Source: JAFMDF01 sp965277445
GTDB lineage: Bacteria; Bacteroidota; Bacteroidia; Chitinophagales; Saprospiraceae
Length of the DNA stretch: 64,000 bases
Direction of reading: 5' to 3'
Assembly (NCBI GenBank): GCA_965277445.1
Contig: CBDICY010000013.1
Span: 2,108,001-2,172,000 of the forward strand
Shown: positions 24,973-34,565 of the stretch, in pieces
Layout of the letters: each line of letters opens with the position of its first letter
Position numbering within the stretch: the first letter of the stretch is position 1
The notes under the pieces: model-generated
What the model was told of the DNA's origin: nothing
The model's database searches: none
The model's input: the letters and a program-made list of their open reading frames with translations, nothing else
Program-made: the position numbers and the translations under genes

Positions 24973-26070
24973 TTATACATTAAATAAGAAATGCATAACA
25001 TCTCCATCCTTCACGACATATTCCTTACCTTCTATACTCATTTTTCCAGCAGCCTTGACCGCTTGTTCAGAACCAAAGGTGATGTAATTATCAAAACCAA
25101 TCACTTCTGCTCTAATAAAACCTTTCTCAAAATCTGTATGAATAACGCCTGCTGCTTGTGGCGCTTTCCATCCATCCATAATGGTCCAAGCTCTAACTTC
25201 TTTGACACCTGCTGTAAAATAAGTAATTAAGTTCAATAACTTATAACTTGCTTGAATCACTTTATTGACACCTGGTTCTTCTAAACCCATATCATTTAGA
25301 AATTCTAAGCGTTCTTCGATAGAATCTAATTCAACGATATCGGCTTCAATACCTGCACTGATTAAAATAACTTCTGCTTTTTCTGCTTTTACAGACTCTA
25401 TGAAAGCCGCTGTATGGTTATTCCCTTCATGAACAGCATCTTCATCTACATTACAAACATAAAGAACAGGTTTAGCAGTTAATAGATACATGCTTTTTAT
25501 CAACTCCTCCGCTTCCTCTTCTAAATCCATCGCCCGAGCAGGAATTCCTGCTTCTAACTGTTCGATGATGGTTAGCACTATCTCTAAATTCTTTTTGTCC
25601 TCCTTCTTCCCTGTTTTGGCTTGTTTCTTCAATTTATCAACCTGTTTTTCAACAGTCTCTAAATCTTTTAAAATTAATTCGGTATCGATAATATCCTTGT
25701 CTCTAGCTGGATCAACACTACCATCAACATGCACGACATTATCGTTATCAAAACATCGAACCACATGAAGAATCGCATCGACTTCTCTGATATTTCCTAA
25801 GAACTGATTGCCCAGGCCTTCACCTTGACTTGCACCTTTTATTAGCCCTGCAATATCTACAATCTCAACAGTAGTCGGCAGAATCTTTTGTGGATTCACA
25901 ATATCCGCTAATTGTTCTAAACGTTTGTCTGGAACAGTAATAATACCCACATTCGGTTCTTTGGTAGCAAAAGGATAATTCGCAGCCAAAGCACCTGCTT
26001 CAGTTAAAGCGTTAAATAAGGTAGACTTTCCAACGTTTGGGAGACCAACAATTCCACATTTAAGTGCCAT
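24973..26070 (-). CDS. ychF: Obg-like ATPase YchF
   Basis: YchF (OLA1 family) is a ribosome-associated P-loop protein that prefers ATP to GTP. The 365-residue product starts MALKCGIVGLPNVGKST with the P loop at once, followed by DIAGLIKGASQGEGLGNQFL (G3 region), the NVDE motif in place of NKxD, and a C-terminal TGS domain (about 280-365, with FTAGVKEVRAWTI, DFEKGFIRAEVI and YVVKDGDVMHFLFNV). Length and all motifs are normal. The frame runs up to TTG 26130, but ATG 26070 is the conserved start. Confidence 0.97.
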   Translation of the reverse strand: MALKCGIVGLPNVGKSTLFNALTEAGALAANYPFATKEPNVGIITVPDKRLEQLADIVNPQKILPTTVEIVDIAGLIKGASQGEGLGNQFLGNIREVDAILHVVRCFDNDNVVHVDGSVDPARDKDIIDTELILKDLETVEKQVDKLKKQAKTGKKEDKKNLEIVLTIIEQLEAGIPARAMDLEEEAEELIKSMYLLTAKPVLYVCNVDEDAVHEGNNHTAAFIESVKAEKAEVILISAGIEADIVELDSIEERLEFLNDMGLEEPGVNKVIQASYKLLNLITYFTAGVKEVRAWTIMDGWKAPQAAGVIHTDFEKGFIRAEVIGFDNYITFGSEQAVKAAGKMSIEGKEYVVKDGDVMHFLFNV

Positions 26071-26582
26071 GAACGATTTTTTATTTATTGAATTTAAAAA
26101 GCGGCGCAAAGTTCGTTTTTTCCTGTTCAAAAGGCAAGGGCAAATTTTTTATCAATTGTAAATTAGAATATTAATTATTTGCAGGTTTAAAATATTGATT
26201 AATAGTTGTTTTTAAAAAATATAAATAACAATATAATCGTAAAATAATTGTTTTTATGAAAAAAATAGATTTTGTGACAGTTCTAATTAGTTGAATAAAT
26301 TACAAAATTAAAGAATATGATTAAAATATTTGTTTTTAAAAATATAGATAAAACTTTGTAAATCAGTATATTTACCATGTCTTAATGAAAACTGGAGGGT
26401 TTTATTAAGACAATAATTATGAATATCTTCAACTTTACTAGTATTCATAATATTTGCAATTCTCTCAATCATTGAATTTTACTAGACTTTTTAGGACGAG
26501 ACTACCAGCTTTAAGGGGTTCTCTTATCTTGTAAATTTCAATTTCATTTAACCTTTTTCACAAAACTAAAACTTAACACATC
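26071..26582. other. Very AT-rich intergenic region with two leader hairpins
   Basis: No gene is seen. Upstream of the SprB-repeat gene lie two stable hairpins: 26379-26411 (GTCTTAATGAAAAC facing GGTTTTATTAAGAC) and 26416-26451 (ATTATGAATA/TATTCATAAT). The second is 131 bases before the ATG. Confidence 0.65.
26379..26451 (+). promoter_or_regulatory. Tandem hairpins upstream of the SprB-repeat gene
   Basis: The first stem has about 13 pairs with one mismatch and no T tract; the second is a perfect 10-bp stem with a 16-base loop. They may be leader structures, or ends of an unseen transcript. Confidence 0.4.
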
Positions 26583-29500
26583 ATGAGAAGTAAACCCCTC
26601 ATTTCAGCACTATGGGCTGTCTGCGCATTTATTATGCTATCTAACCCAGCATGGAGTGCCAATGAGAAAACTAACACCTTAGATGCATTTTCAAATTGTA
26701 CAATTAGCTTAACTGCAACTCCTGATGGAGTTTATTGTGGCGAAGCTACAGGATCTATTGACGTAAAAATTACAGGTGGTACCGCACCTTACAAAATTGA
26801 ATGGGATAATAGTGATAATTCCATTTGGGCAGAAATTAGTACGAACGATAACACCTATACTATTCCAAATTTACCAAGAGGGATGTACATGGTAAAAATT
26901 AGAGACGCCAATGGCTGTAGAGAATCGGTAAGTGTGATGATGGATGATAATGCGAGTGATTTGACTTATACTATAGAACCGAATGATCCTTGTGTGGCAG
27001 CTGGTTCTATGGTCATTCGGGTTGCAGGAGCAGATGCGCCGTTTTGGGTCATTTTAGATGGACCTACCTCTGGTGGTGTAATTGCTAATACGAATTCTTT
27101 TAGAATTGACAATTTATTACCAGGAGCTTACAAAGTAACCGTAGATAAGGATGGTTGTGGACATGATCAAACAACCGATATTATTACAACCCCGACTGCT
27201 TTAGGCATTAGTATTGCACAAATGGATAATAATGTTTGTGATGAATTTGGGGACGTTAAAGTAAATATTACGGGGGGGACTTCCGAATACCTCATTTCTT
27301 GGTATGGAGCGGCTAGTGGTAGTACTAGAGCAACAGAATCTAAGATTGTTCAAAACCTAGTTCCTGGAGATTATACTTTTACAATTAGGGACGCTAATTT
27401 TTGTACTGCTTCAGCTACTGTTACAGTCGTTTCAACAGGAACTGATTTATATTGTGAGTTAACCCAGACACCTGTTGTTTGCGACAATATGGGACAAGTT
27501 GGAGTGGCAATTAAAGGCGGGAAAGCTGGTTATACCGTGGCTTATTCTGGACCTGTTTCGGGGGCTTTTGTTGCGAATAGCAGTAATGACAATACAGGAG
27601 ATGCTAACATATGGGATTTACCTCCAGGCGAATACCATATCACTATTACGGATAGTAGAGGCTGTGTTGCCAAAGAAAGTATTGTCGTAGGGGGCGAATT
27701 GACAGACCTAGCTTGTATTGTGACGCAAACTCCTGTATTATGTGATGATATGGGACAAATTGGTGTTTCGATTTCTGGAGGACAACCGACTTATAGAATA
27801 GACTATAGTGGACCAAGAACAGGGTCTATTATAGCCACAACCACAGGAGATAGAGCAGGAAACGGCAGCATTTTAGATTTACCCGCAGGAGCTTATACCA
27901 TTAAAGTAACAGATAGTCGAGGTTGTTCCGCTACTGAATCCATTACAGTAGGTGGTTCATTTACAGATTTAGCCTGTATTGTAACGCAAACACCTGTTCT
28001 TTGTGCTGAGATGGGAGAAATTGGTGTATCAATTACAGGAGGCTATCCAACCTATAGAATAGATTATAGCGGCCCTAAATCAGGTGCTATTATTGCAGCA
28101 ACTACAGGAGATAGAAGTGCACTTGGAAATATTTCTGACTTACCTGCTGGAGCTTATACAATAGTAGTTACGGATAGTCGAGGTTGTTCCGCTACAGAAT
28201 CTATTACCGTTGGGGAAACTGGTTCTAACATGGCCTGTGACATAACGCCACATGATCAGATTTGTAATACAATGGGCGGAATGGCTATAGCAATTAGTGG
28301 TGGAATGCCACAATATCAAGTCACCTATACTGGACCAATAAGCGGAGTAGTATCGGTAGTTGGAACAGGGACGACCAATGTTCCAGGTTTACCTGCGGGT
28401 AACTATACCGTAATAGTTGTTGATGGAAATGGTTGTTCTATCACCGAAACAATCATTATTGGAGACGACGGCTCAAACTTATCTTGTGATGTCCTAGCGC
28501 AACCCCAAATTTGTGAAAGCAATGCAGGCGTTTATGTAACTATTTCGGGAGGCAAACCTAGTTATGCTGTTTCTTATACTGGTGCTGCTTCTGGAAGTGT
28601 AGTAAGTACGGGTGGAACTACTTTTATCCCACTTCCATTTGGTAGTTATACGATTACCGTAGTAGACGGAAATGGCTGTACTGCTAGTGAAACTGCTACA
28701 GTAGGTGCTGGAACGAATGATTTACATTGTCGTTTAGAGACCACTCCTGCTATTTGTCATAAACTGGGGGCTATAGAAGTGATTATTTCTGGAGGAAAAC
28801 CTGGATTTACCGTAAAATGGAGTAGTGGCCATGAAGAAACATCCGCTTTTAGCCCAGGTTATAGTTACAAGTTTGAAGTTCCTTGTCCAGGTATTTATGA
28901 CATTACCGTCATTGATGCCAATGGTTGTGTCGTCATGGAATCTACGGAAGTAAAACAGATAGAAAATAATTTAGCCTATGAATTATTTGCCAAGTCAGGG
29001 GTTCAAGAAGGGAATGGTAGCATTGAAGTTTACTTCCAACAAGGAAGAGCACCTTATACCATTGAGTTAACAGGACCATCTAACCAAACTCAAATCACGA
29101 ATGGTGCTATTATATTTAGTAGTTTACCTAGTGGTTTATATTCTGTTAATATTATTGATGCCAATGGTTGTGAGAAGCAAACTTATATCGAAGTGCCAAA
29201 AGTTGGATCAGCAGGACCAAATTTGGATGGTATGCGTATAAATGTAACCAATGAAAATCCAATTGAGGAGGAGCAGGAATTAAGGGAGCAGCTGGCTGAA
29301 ACCAATGAAGGTACTACATTTACCCCATTAAGTTATGATAATCAAGCTTCCACCAATGAATTCGTTGTTTATCAAAATTATCCAAATCCATTTAAGTTAA
29401 GTACAACTATCAGTTTTAATTTGCCTCAGGCAATGAAGGCAAGGATTACTATTCAAGACCACTTTGGTAAAATAATTACCTTCGTTGAAAACGATTTTGC

Positions 29501-29615
29501 TAAAGGATATAACCAATACGAGTTGAATCGTACTGATCTAGGAACAGGCGTGTACTATTATACCGTATCCGCAGGAACATTTTCTAAGACTACTCGAATG
29601 TTACATATTGAATAG
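26583..29615 (+). CDS. Large secreted protein with ten SprB-type repeats and T9SS type A sorting domain
   Basis: The 1010-residue protein has a signal peptide (1-26, ending NPAWSA), then ten repeats of about 85 residues, each with the form 'C......C...G...V.I.GG...Y...Y.G......(4)LP.G.Y.I.V.D..GC' (SprB/PKD-like repeat). Repeats 4 to 6 are most alike, e.g. ACIVTQTPVLCDDMGQIGVS and ACIVTQTPVLCAEMGEIGVS. After a linker (about 885-925) a type IX secretion C-terminal domain begins at YQNYPNPFKLSTTISF and ends KTTRMLHIE. SprB is the mobile adhesin of gliding Bacteroidota, but this protein is far smaller and a general adhesin or matrix protein is as likely. A terminator follows at 29662. Confidence 0.85.
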   Translation: MRSKPLISALWAVCAFIMLSNPAWSANEKTNTLDAFSNCTISLTATPDGVYCGEATGSIDVKITGGTAPYKIEWDNSDNSIWAEISTNDNTYTIPNLPRGMYMVKIRDANGCRESVSVMMDDNASDLTYTIEPNDPCVAAGSMVIRVAGADAPFWVILDGPTSGGVIANTNSFRIDNLLPGAYKVTVDKDGCGHDQTTDIITTPTALGISIAQMDNNVCDEFGDVKVNITGGTSEYLISWYGAASGSTRATESKIVQNLVPGDYTFTIRDANFCTASATVTVVSTGTDLYCELTQTPVVCDNMGQVGVAIKGGKAGYTVAYSGPVSGAFVANSSNDNTGDANIWDLPPGEYHITITDSRGCVAKESIVVGGELTDLACIVTQTPVLCDDMGQIGVSISGGQPTYRIDYSGPRTGSIIATTTGDRAGNGSILDLPAGAYTIKVTDSRGCSATESITVGGSFTDLACIVTQTPVLCAEMGEIGVSITGGYPTYRIDYSGPKSGAIIAATTGDRSALGNISDLPAGAYTIVVTDSRGCSATESITVGETGSNMACDITPHDQICNTMGGMAIAISGGMPQYQVTYTGPISGVVSVVGTGTTNVPGLPAGNYTVIVVDGNGCSITETIIIGDDGSNLSCDVLAQPQICESNAGVYVTISGGKPSYAVSYTGAASGSVVSTGGTTFIPLPFGSYTITVVDGNGCTASETATVGAGTNDLHCRLETTPAICHKLGAIEVIISGGKPGFTVKWSSGHEETSAFSPGYSYKFEVPCPGIYDITVIDANGCVVMESTEVKQIENNLAYELFAKSGVQEGNGSIEVYFQQGRAPYTIELTGPSNQTQITNGAIIFSSLPSGLYSVNIIDANGCEKQTYIEVPKVGSAGPNLDGMRINVTNENPIEEEQELREQLAETNEGTTFTPLSYDNQASTNEFVVYQNYPNPFKLSTTISFNLPQAMKARITIQDHFGKIITFVENDFAKGYNQYELNRTDLGTGVYYYTVSAGTFSKTTRMLHIE

Positions 29616-29661
29616 ACTTGGGTAAGCCTTCTTACCTTGGCGTATATATTTAAAAAAAATA

Positions 29662-29688
29662 GCCCTTCTCTAGCAACTAGGGAAGGGC
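29662..29688 (+). terminator. Terminator of the SprB-repeat gene
   Basis: GCCCTTCTCTAG (29662-29673) and CTAGGGAAGGGC (29677-29688) pair with one mismatch and a 3-base loop, 46 bases after the stop; the following ATTTGTT is a weak T run. Confidence 0.75.
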
Positions 29689-29748
29689 ATTTGTTGGTAT
29701 TCGTTGAATGGACCCACAGAACCATGTAGCTGGCAGGTTCGCCAATAC

Positions 29749-30699
29749 TTAATTTTTAAGCGGTATTTTTTTATTTCGATTTTTTCTTCTTGCCGTTTTA
29801 CCAAATAAATCCCTTTGACTATTCTTTTCATTAAAAACTCTTCTTGGAGCTGGAGGTGCTTCAGACACTAGGTTGAATACTTTTTCAACATGTTCCCAAA
29901 CGCCGTTTTTTAATTGATAGCCCATATAGCTACCATCTGGAATATTTACATTCCCTGCACCTTTATAAGGACTTTTCATAGATACTAAATTATCTAAAAT
30001 AATCATTTCTAAGGCAGGATCATAATTTAATCTAGCAGCAACTTCTGCGGAATATTCCAAATAAAGTCGATTTTTGGTGGAAGCTTCGTAACCTTCAGCA
30101 GTTTTGGCAAAAGCAGGGGCGCCAAAAACAACCTGCCCAGAGGCGTCAAAATAAAACGCTTCCACTACTTTTCGTTTACTGAAAAATTCAAAACCATCAA
30201 AACCAAAGAGTAAATACTTTTTACCATCGGGAGTATCATAATCTTGTATATTAAAATAAATAGCTCCGTACCAATCACTTGCACCCAATACATCGAATTC
30301 TAAATCATAGGTAGCGATTTCTGCGGATTGATCGGTTAGGGGAATTAATTGATTTGCTGGATTATTCACTTGAATAAGTCCACCATACCGATAATCATTT
30401 TTATCGACGTATAATTGCCAAGTAAAAATTCTAAAAGTACTATCTGCTGGATAGAGAATAGAAACCGTTTCTAAGGCGCTAAAGGGATATTTAAAAGAAG
30501 CTTTTTGTTGAAGACTTTGCACTAATGCTTTACTAAAATTAGCCGCTGCACTTATTCGATTCTCGGGTAGACTATCTTTTAAAAATTGAGTAGATAACTG
30601 AGTTAATTTAACCTCTTGATTAACTAAGTCTAAATTTTCTTGACCGAAGGTATTATTACCCAAAAAAGAAAAAAGGAAAAACAGAATGATAAATTTCAT
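29749..30699 (-). CDS. Exported protein of unknown function
   Basis: The 316-residue protein has a clear signal peptide (MKFIILFFLFSFLGNNTFGQ). The mature part contains TWQLYVDKNDYRYGGLIQVN, ASDWYGAIYFNI and KKYLLFGFDGFEFFSKRKVVEAFYFD, a pattern seen in conserved Bacteroidota proteins without assigned function. The C-terminus is strikingly basic (KTARRKNRNKKIPLKN). No catalytic motif is recognisable. It is transcribed away from the SprB-repeat gene and lies after prfB in the same direction, separated by terminators. Confidence 0.7.
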   Translation of the reverse strand: MKFIILFFLFSFLGNNTFGQENLDLVNQEVKLTQLSTQFLKDSLPENRISAAANFSKALVQSLQQKASFKYPFSALETVSILYPADSTFRIFTWQLYVDKNDYRYGGLIQVNNPANQLIPLTDQSAEIATYDLEFDVLGASDWYGAIYFNIQDYDTPDGKKYLLFGFDGFEFFSKRKVVEAFYFDASGQVVFGAPAFAKTAEGYEASTKNRLYLEYSAEVAARLNYDPALEMIILDNLVSMKSPYKGAGNVNIPDGSYMGYQLKNGVWEHVEKVFNLVSEAPPAPRRVFNEKNSQRDLFGKTARRKNRNKKIPLKN

Positions 30700-30807
30700 G
30701 AATTATATTTTGGTTCAATTGTCAAACGCTAGGTTATTTCAAATAATTGTTTGAGCATAATATAAAAATAGAGCAGGTCTCTTTCTTAACTATTTTGTAA
30801 CGTAAAA

Positions 30808-30836
30808 CAGGGCGGTTGTTGGAAACAACTGCCCTG
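30808..30836 (-). terminator. Terminator downstream of prfB
   Basis: CAGGGCGGTTGTT (30808-30820) pairs with AACAACTGCCCTG (30824-30836) with one mismatch; on the minus strand a TTTT run follows. Confidence 0.75.
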
Positions 30837-30857
30837 TTGGTATATAGGAAAAGGAAG

Positions 30858-30904
30858 GTTACTATGTAGCCTTGTTCTCGATCACAACAAGGCAACATTG
30901 CAAC
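30858..30904. repeat. Hairpin of the GTTGCCATGTTG word family, copy 2
   Basis: GTTACTATGTAGCCTTGTT (30858-30876) faces AACAAGGCAACATTGCAAC (30886-30904), with a perfect 7-bp core CCTTGTT/AACAAGG. It lies 10 bases after the prfB stop. The arm words match the hairpin at 22707-22738. Confidence 0.65.
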
Positions 30905-30914
30905 GTTAAATGTA

Positions 30915-32001
30915 CTAACTATCAACCTTACCAGACATCAAATAAGCCTTAATAAACTCATCTAAGTCTCCATTCAATACTTTATCTGGATTATGCACTT
31001 TATAATTGGTTCGCAAGTCTTTTACCCAGCGATCATCAAGGACATAACTTCGAATTTGAGAGCCCCATTCATTTTTCATCTTTTCCGCTTCAACGGCGTC
31101 TCTTTCTGCCAATTGCTTTTGTAGTTCTAGTTGATAAAGTCGAGACTTTAACATGGTCATGGCTTTATCTCGATTCAAATGCTGAGACCGTTCTTCTTGA
31201 CATTCAGCAACCAATCCAGTTGGTAAGTGTCGAACCCTTACGGCGGATTCCGTTTTATTGACATGTTGCCCACCAGCGCCACTTGCTCTAAAAGTATCCC
31301 ATTCTATATCTGCTGGATTAACAATGATTTCAATGGTATCATCTACCATTGGCTGAACGAATACGGAAGAAAAAGAGGTCATTCGTTTGCCCTGAGAGTT
31401 AAATGGGCTGACACGAACTAGTCGATGTACCCCATTTTCTCCTTTTAACAAACCATAAGCAAAATCTCCTTTTATTTCTAATTCAACTGATTTTACGCCT
31501 GCCACACTACCATCCACTCGATTGAGTTCGCTGACCTTAAAGCCTTGTTTTTCTGCCCACATCAGGTACATCCGAAGTAACATAGAAGACCAATCGTCGG
31601 ATTCTGTCCCTCCTGCGCCAGAGTTGATTTGTAGAATACAATGGAGTTCATCTTCTTTTTTATTAAGTGTAGAGCGGAATTCCAAATCTTCCATCGCTTT
31701 AAGGGTTATTGTAAATTGCTCATTTACTTCCTCTTCGGTGGCTTCTCCTTCTTTTTGGAATTCATTTAAAATTTCCAATTCTTCCAGAACAGTAGTGACG
31801 GTTTCATATTTACCAATCCATCCTTTATGGATTTTAATCTCCTTCATTACAATCTCTGCCTTTTTGGTGTCATTCCAAAAAGTTGGGTCAAGACTAATCT
31901 GTTCTTTTTCTTCTACTTGTAATCTTCGATTCCCGATGTCAAAGATACCTCCCCAAAAGTCCCAATCTTTCTTGCAAATCCTTTAATTGATCTGAAGTCA
32001 T
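30915..32001 (-). CDS. prfB: Peptide chain release factor 2, with programmed +1 frameshift
   Basis: RF2 ends translation at UGA and UAA. The gene starts at ATG 32001 with 20 codons (MTSDQLKDLQERLGLLGRYL), meets an in-frame TGA at 31941-31939, and continues in the +1 frame from GAC at 31940 (DIGNRRLQVEEKEQ) to the stop at 30915. The slip site reads GGGAGG TAT CTT TGA C, the canonical RF2 autoregulation signal: an SD-like GGGAGG, CTT slippery codon and TGA C. The full product is 361 residues. It has the SGAGGTESDDW segment and the catalytic GGQ in FRASGAGGQHVNKTESAVR; the SPF-type codon-reading motif appears as VSPFNSQGKR. Confidence 0.97.
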
Positions 32002-32109
32002 GATATACCGGTTTAATGAGCTTGTCGGCTCGCGTTATAAAAAGTGATTTGGATATACTCAATACTTTTGGGCATATCCAATTTTTGATTTGACCAACTA
32101 GCCAATTGT

Positions 32110-32979
32110 TTAGTTGACCTCATCCAACTCCACATAAAACACCAACTCTGCATTAGGACCAATATTTGGAGGACTACCAGCCGCACCATAACCTAATTCA
32201 CCAGGAATGAATAAAACAGCTTTAGTCCCTCCAGTAAATAATTGTAGTCCTTCATCCCAACCTCTAATCACTCTACCTTGACCGACAGGAACAGGGTAGG
32301 GGCGACCTGCTTTAAAAGAGTTGTCAAATTCGTTACCATCCGTAGTAACACCATAATAATGGACATTAGCCATACTACCATTGGTTACTTGCTTGCCGGT
32401 ACCTGCCTCAATTACATAATATTTTAAGCCACTTTCTGTAGATTTTACATCTGGTAAAGTGTTAGCCAAGTATTTTTTTAAAATATCTTGTGTCTGCTGA
32501 CCAACTACGCTTTCTCTTTGTTTAGCCGCTTCCATTAAGGCCAACTGTGCCGCCTTTTCTTTCTCAATCTCTTCTTTTGAAGTAATACTTTCTAACACGA
32601 TATCGTAATGTACAAATTTAGAAGTCTCAAAACCTGGTGGCTTTCTTGGAAAAGAATCAACAGATTGCATAACGGTTAAACTATCCCCTACAGACATTAG
32701 CATTAAGGCTTCTACGATAGGAGAAATAGATCGAGCAGGTTGATCGCCAGCAGGAATTAACACTCTAGCGGGTCTTCCTTGATCTCTAGTAGAATTGACT
32801 ACGGTTGAATCATTTCTGATATCTACCACAAAAACTGCCTCTTCTCCAACTTGCGGCTTTTGTCCATTTGTTTGCGTATGGTGGATATAAGTATAACCAG
32901 ATGGTGTTACAGAGGTTGGTGCCTCTGTTTGACATGCCCAGATTAAACATAAGGCAAATAAAAATAATGAATATCTCAT
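32110..32979 (-). CDS. FKBP-type peptidyl-prolyl isomerase lipoprotein
   Basis: The 289-residue protein has a lipoprotein signal with LIWAC (Cys16). The C-terminal ~95 residues are a full FKBP domain: VHYYGVTTDGNEFDNSF, GQGRVIRGWDEGLQLFTGG, IPGELGYGAAGSPPNIGPNA and LVFYVELDEV. A region around 35-130 (GEEAVFVVDIRNDS, RSISPIVEALMLMSVGD) looks like a second, degenerate FKBP-like domain, followed by a helical linker. It should assist folding of envelope proteins. It follows nrnA in the same direction with a terminator in between. Confidence 0.9.
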   Translation of the reverse strand: MRYSLFLFALCLIWACQTEAPTSVTPSGYTYIHHTQTNGQKPQVGEEAVFVVDIRNDSTVVNSTRDQGRPARVLIPAGDQPARSISPIVEALMLMSVGDSLTVMQSVDSFPRKPPGFETSKFVHYDIVLESITSKEEIEKEKAAQLALMEAAKQRESVVGQQTQDILKKYLANTLPDVKSTESGLKYYVIEAGTGKQVTNGSMANVHYYGVTTDGNEFDNSFKAGRPYPVPVGQGRVIRGWDEGLQLFTGGTKAVLFIPGELGYGAAGSPPNIGPNAELVFYVELDEVN

Positions 32980-33009
32980 TAATAATTTTGTAAAAGATGA
33001 AAAAAATCA

Positions 33010-33041
33010 AAATGGGAAAGAAAAAATTTCCCTTCCCATTT
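33010..33041 (-). terminator. Hairpin downstream of nrnA
   Basis: AAATGGGAA (33010-33018) pairs with TTCCCATTT (33033-33041); an alternative GGGAAA/TTTCCC pairing shares the left arm. It lies between the nrnA and FKBP genes; TTTTGATTTTTT follows on the minus strand. Confidence 0.6.
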
Positions 33042-33077
33042 AACTACATTTGATGTATTTTAAAAGTAACCTGATGA

Positions 33078-34091
33078 CTAAAGTTTATTTAACGCTTCTT
33101 TATAGTCAGGTAATATTTTTTTGAGTTTGTTAATAGTAGATCGAAGCCCTTTAAAGGAAGCACCACCAGAAGCATTCTTATGTCCTCCTCCTCTAAAATA
33201 TTTTTTAGCGATTTCTTGAACAGAGAAGTCTCCTTTTGATCGCAAGGAAATTTTGACAATAGTGGGTTGCTCCGTAATAAAAGCAGCCAATTTTATTTCT
33301 TTCATCATCAATAAATAATTGACAATTCCTTCCGTATCTCCTCTTTGAATATCAAAATGTTCATAATCTTCTTTGGTTAAAGAAATAATACCTGTTTTGT
33401 ATTCCGGTAGAATTTCCATGCAATTATTTAAACAATAGCCCAATAAACGCAAGTTTTTCTCAGGCAAACTATTGAATAATAAATTTTGAAGCATCGTATC
33501 ATCTACGCCCATATCCTTTAAACCAGCAACGACTCTAAACAACTTAGAAGAGGTACTATACTTAAAAGAACCTGTATCCGTCAGAATACCTGAATAAAGG
33601 CATTCTCCTAAAGGAATAGTCAGCTTATCTGTTTCTTCTAATCCTGTAATAAAATCGTAGATCATTTCACAAGTAGAACTGGCACTTGTATCCGAAAAGG
33701 TATAATCACAAAAATCATCTGGATATAAATGATGATCAATCATGATTTTAGTAGTTTCCTTTAAACTACCGATTACCTCTCCCATCTTATCAACTCTGTC
33801 AAGACCATTATAATCTAAAACAAAAATAATATCTGCAGCTTTTAATTTCTCATCTGCTGCCTGTGGCGTATCATCGTGTATTAAAATTTTTTCACTTCCT
33901 TTCATCCATGCTACGAATTCAGGATAATTAGAGGGCAACACAACCGTAGTATCATGGCCCAATTGATCCAAGAATAATTGTAAACCAAGACTTGATCCCA
34001 TAGCATCCCCATCAGGATTACGGTGAGAAGTAATCACAATTTTTTTTGGATCTGCTAATAACGCTTTGACTTTGACTAATTTCTCTTCCAT
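33078..34091 (-). CDS. nrnA: DHH-family phosphoesterase (NrnA-like oligoribonuclease/pAp phosphatase)
   Basis: NrnA-type enzymes degrade short oligonucleotides and remove the 3' phosphate from pAp. The 337-residue protein has the motifs in order: SHRNPDGDAMGSSLGL (about 21-36), FVLDYNGLDRVD (about 90), IDHHLYPD (the DHH box, about 119-126), DTGSFKYS (about 172), and the DHHA1-domain motif GGGHKNASGG (about 305). All metal ligands are present. c-di-AMP phosphodiesterase activity of related enzymes is another possibility. The promoter region is shared with the divergent ndk gene. Confidence 0.88.
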   Translation of the reverse strand: MEEKLVKVKALLADPKKIVITSHRNPDGDAMGSSLGLQLFLDQLGHDTTVVLPSNYPEFVAWMKGSEKILIHDDTPQAADEKLKAADIIFVLDYNGLDRVDKMGEVIGSLKETTKIMIDHHLYPDDFCDYTFSDTSASSTCEMIYDFITGLEETDKLTIPLGECLYSGILTDTGSFKYSTSSKLFRVVAGLKDMGVDDTMLQNLLFNSLPEKNLRLLGYCLNNCMEILPEYKTGIISLTKEDYEHFDIQRGDTEGIVNYLLMMKEIKLAAFITEQPTIVKISLRSKGDFSVQEIAKKYFRGGGHKNASGGASFKGLRSTINKLKKILPDYKEALNKL

Positions 34092-34565
34092 TTGATGATA
34101 TTTTTCAGCTTGCGAAATTCTTAATTTTTATGGACTTGGACAAGCAGAGACTACTTTTTTTACTAGGAAATTGAAAGAATCGGCTATTCCTAACCTTATT
34201 ACATATAAGCAAAATAATTTTTAAGCTACTTTCTAATTAACCTAGGGGTAAGATTTAGAAATAATTGACAACTTAATTATAGGCTAGGAAATTGATTGTC
34301 AATGAGGTAAATCAACTGGATATGATCAACTGTTTACTGTCTATGGGACTAGTAGATGTTAATGATGCGTAAAAATACAATCATTTTAAAAATTAATACA
34401 TTTTTCAAGCATCTTGTTTTTAGATTTTATACTTTTGCACCGCTTTTAGAAAAGCATCGCCTTACGGTAAAAAATATTAGCTACTATACTATATTTTTTT
34501 TTGTAATGAATTGCTAATCAATTACTAACAAATTTTCATTAATTTAAATTAAAAATAATATCCCG
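34092..34565. other. Divergent intergenic region, 474 bases, between nrnA and ndk
   Basis: It holds an inverted repeat, ATTGACAACTTAATT (34264-34278) facing AATTGATTGTCAAT (34290-34303), and a -7-like TACTTTTG at 34430-34437 without a well-placed TTG. No gene is seen. Confidence 0.55.
34430..34437 (+). promoter_or_regulatory. Possible -7 element for ndk
   Basis: TACTTTTG fits TAnnTTTG. The nearest upstream TTG (34414-34416) leaves only 13 bases, so the match is incomplete. It would give a leader of about 120 bases. Confidence 0.3.

Noticed and set aside
30734..30925. 63-codon minus-strand frame after prfB
   Set aside because: It covers two hairpins and has no signal or domain; translation of repeat sequence.
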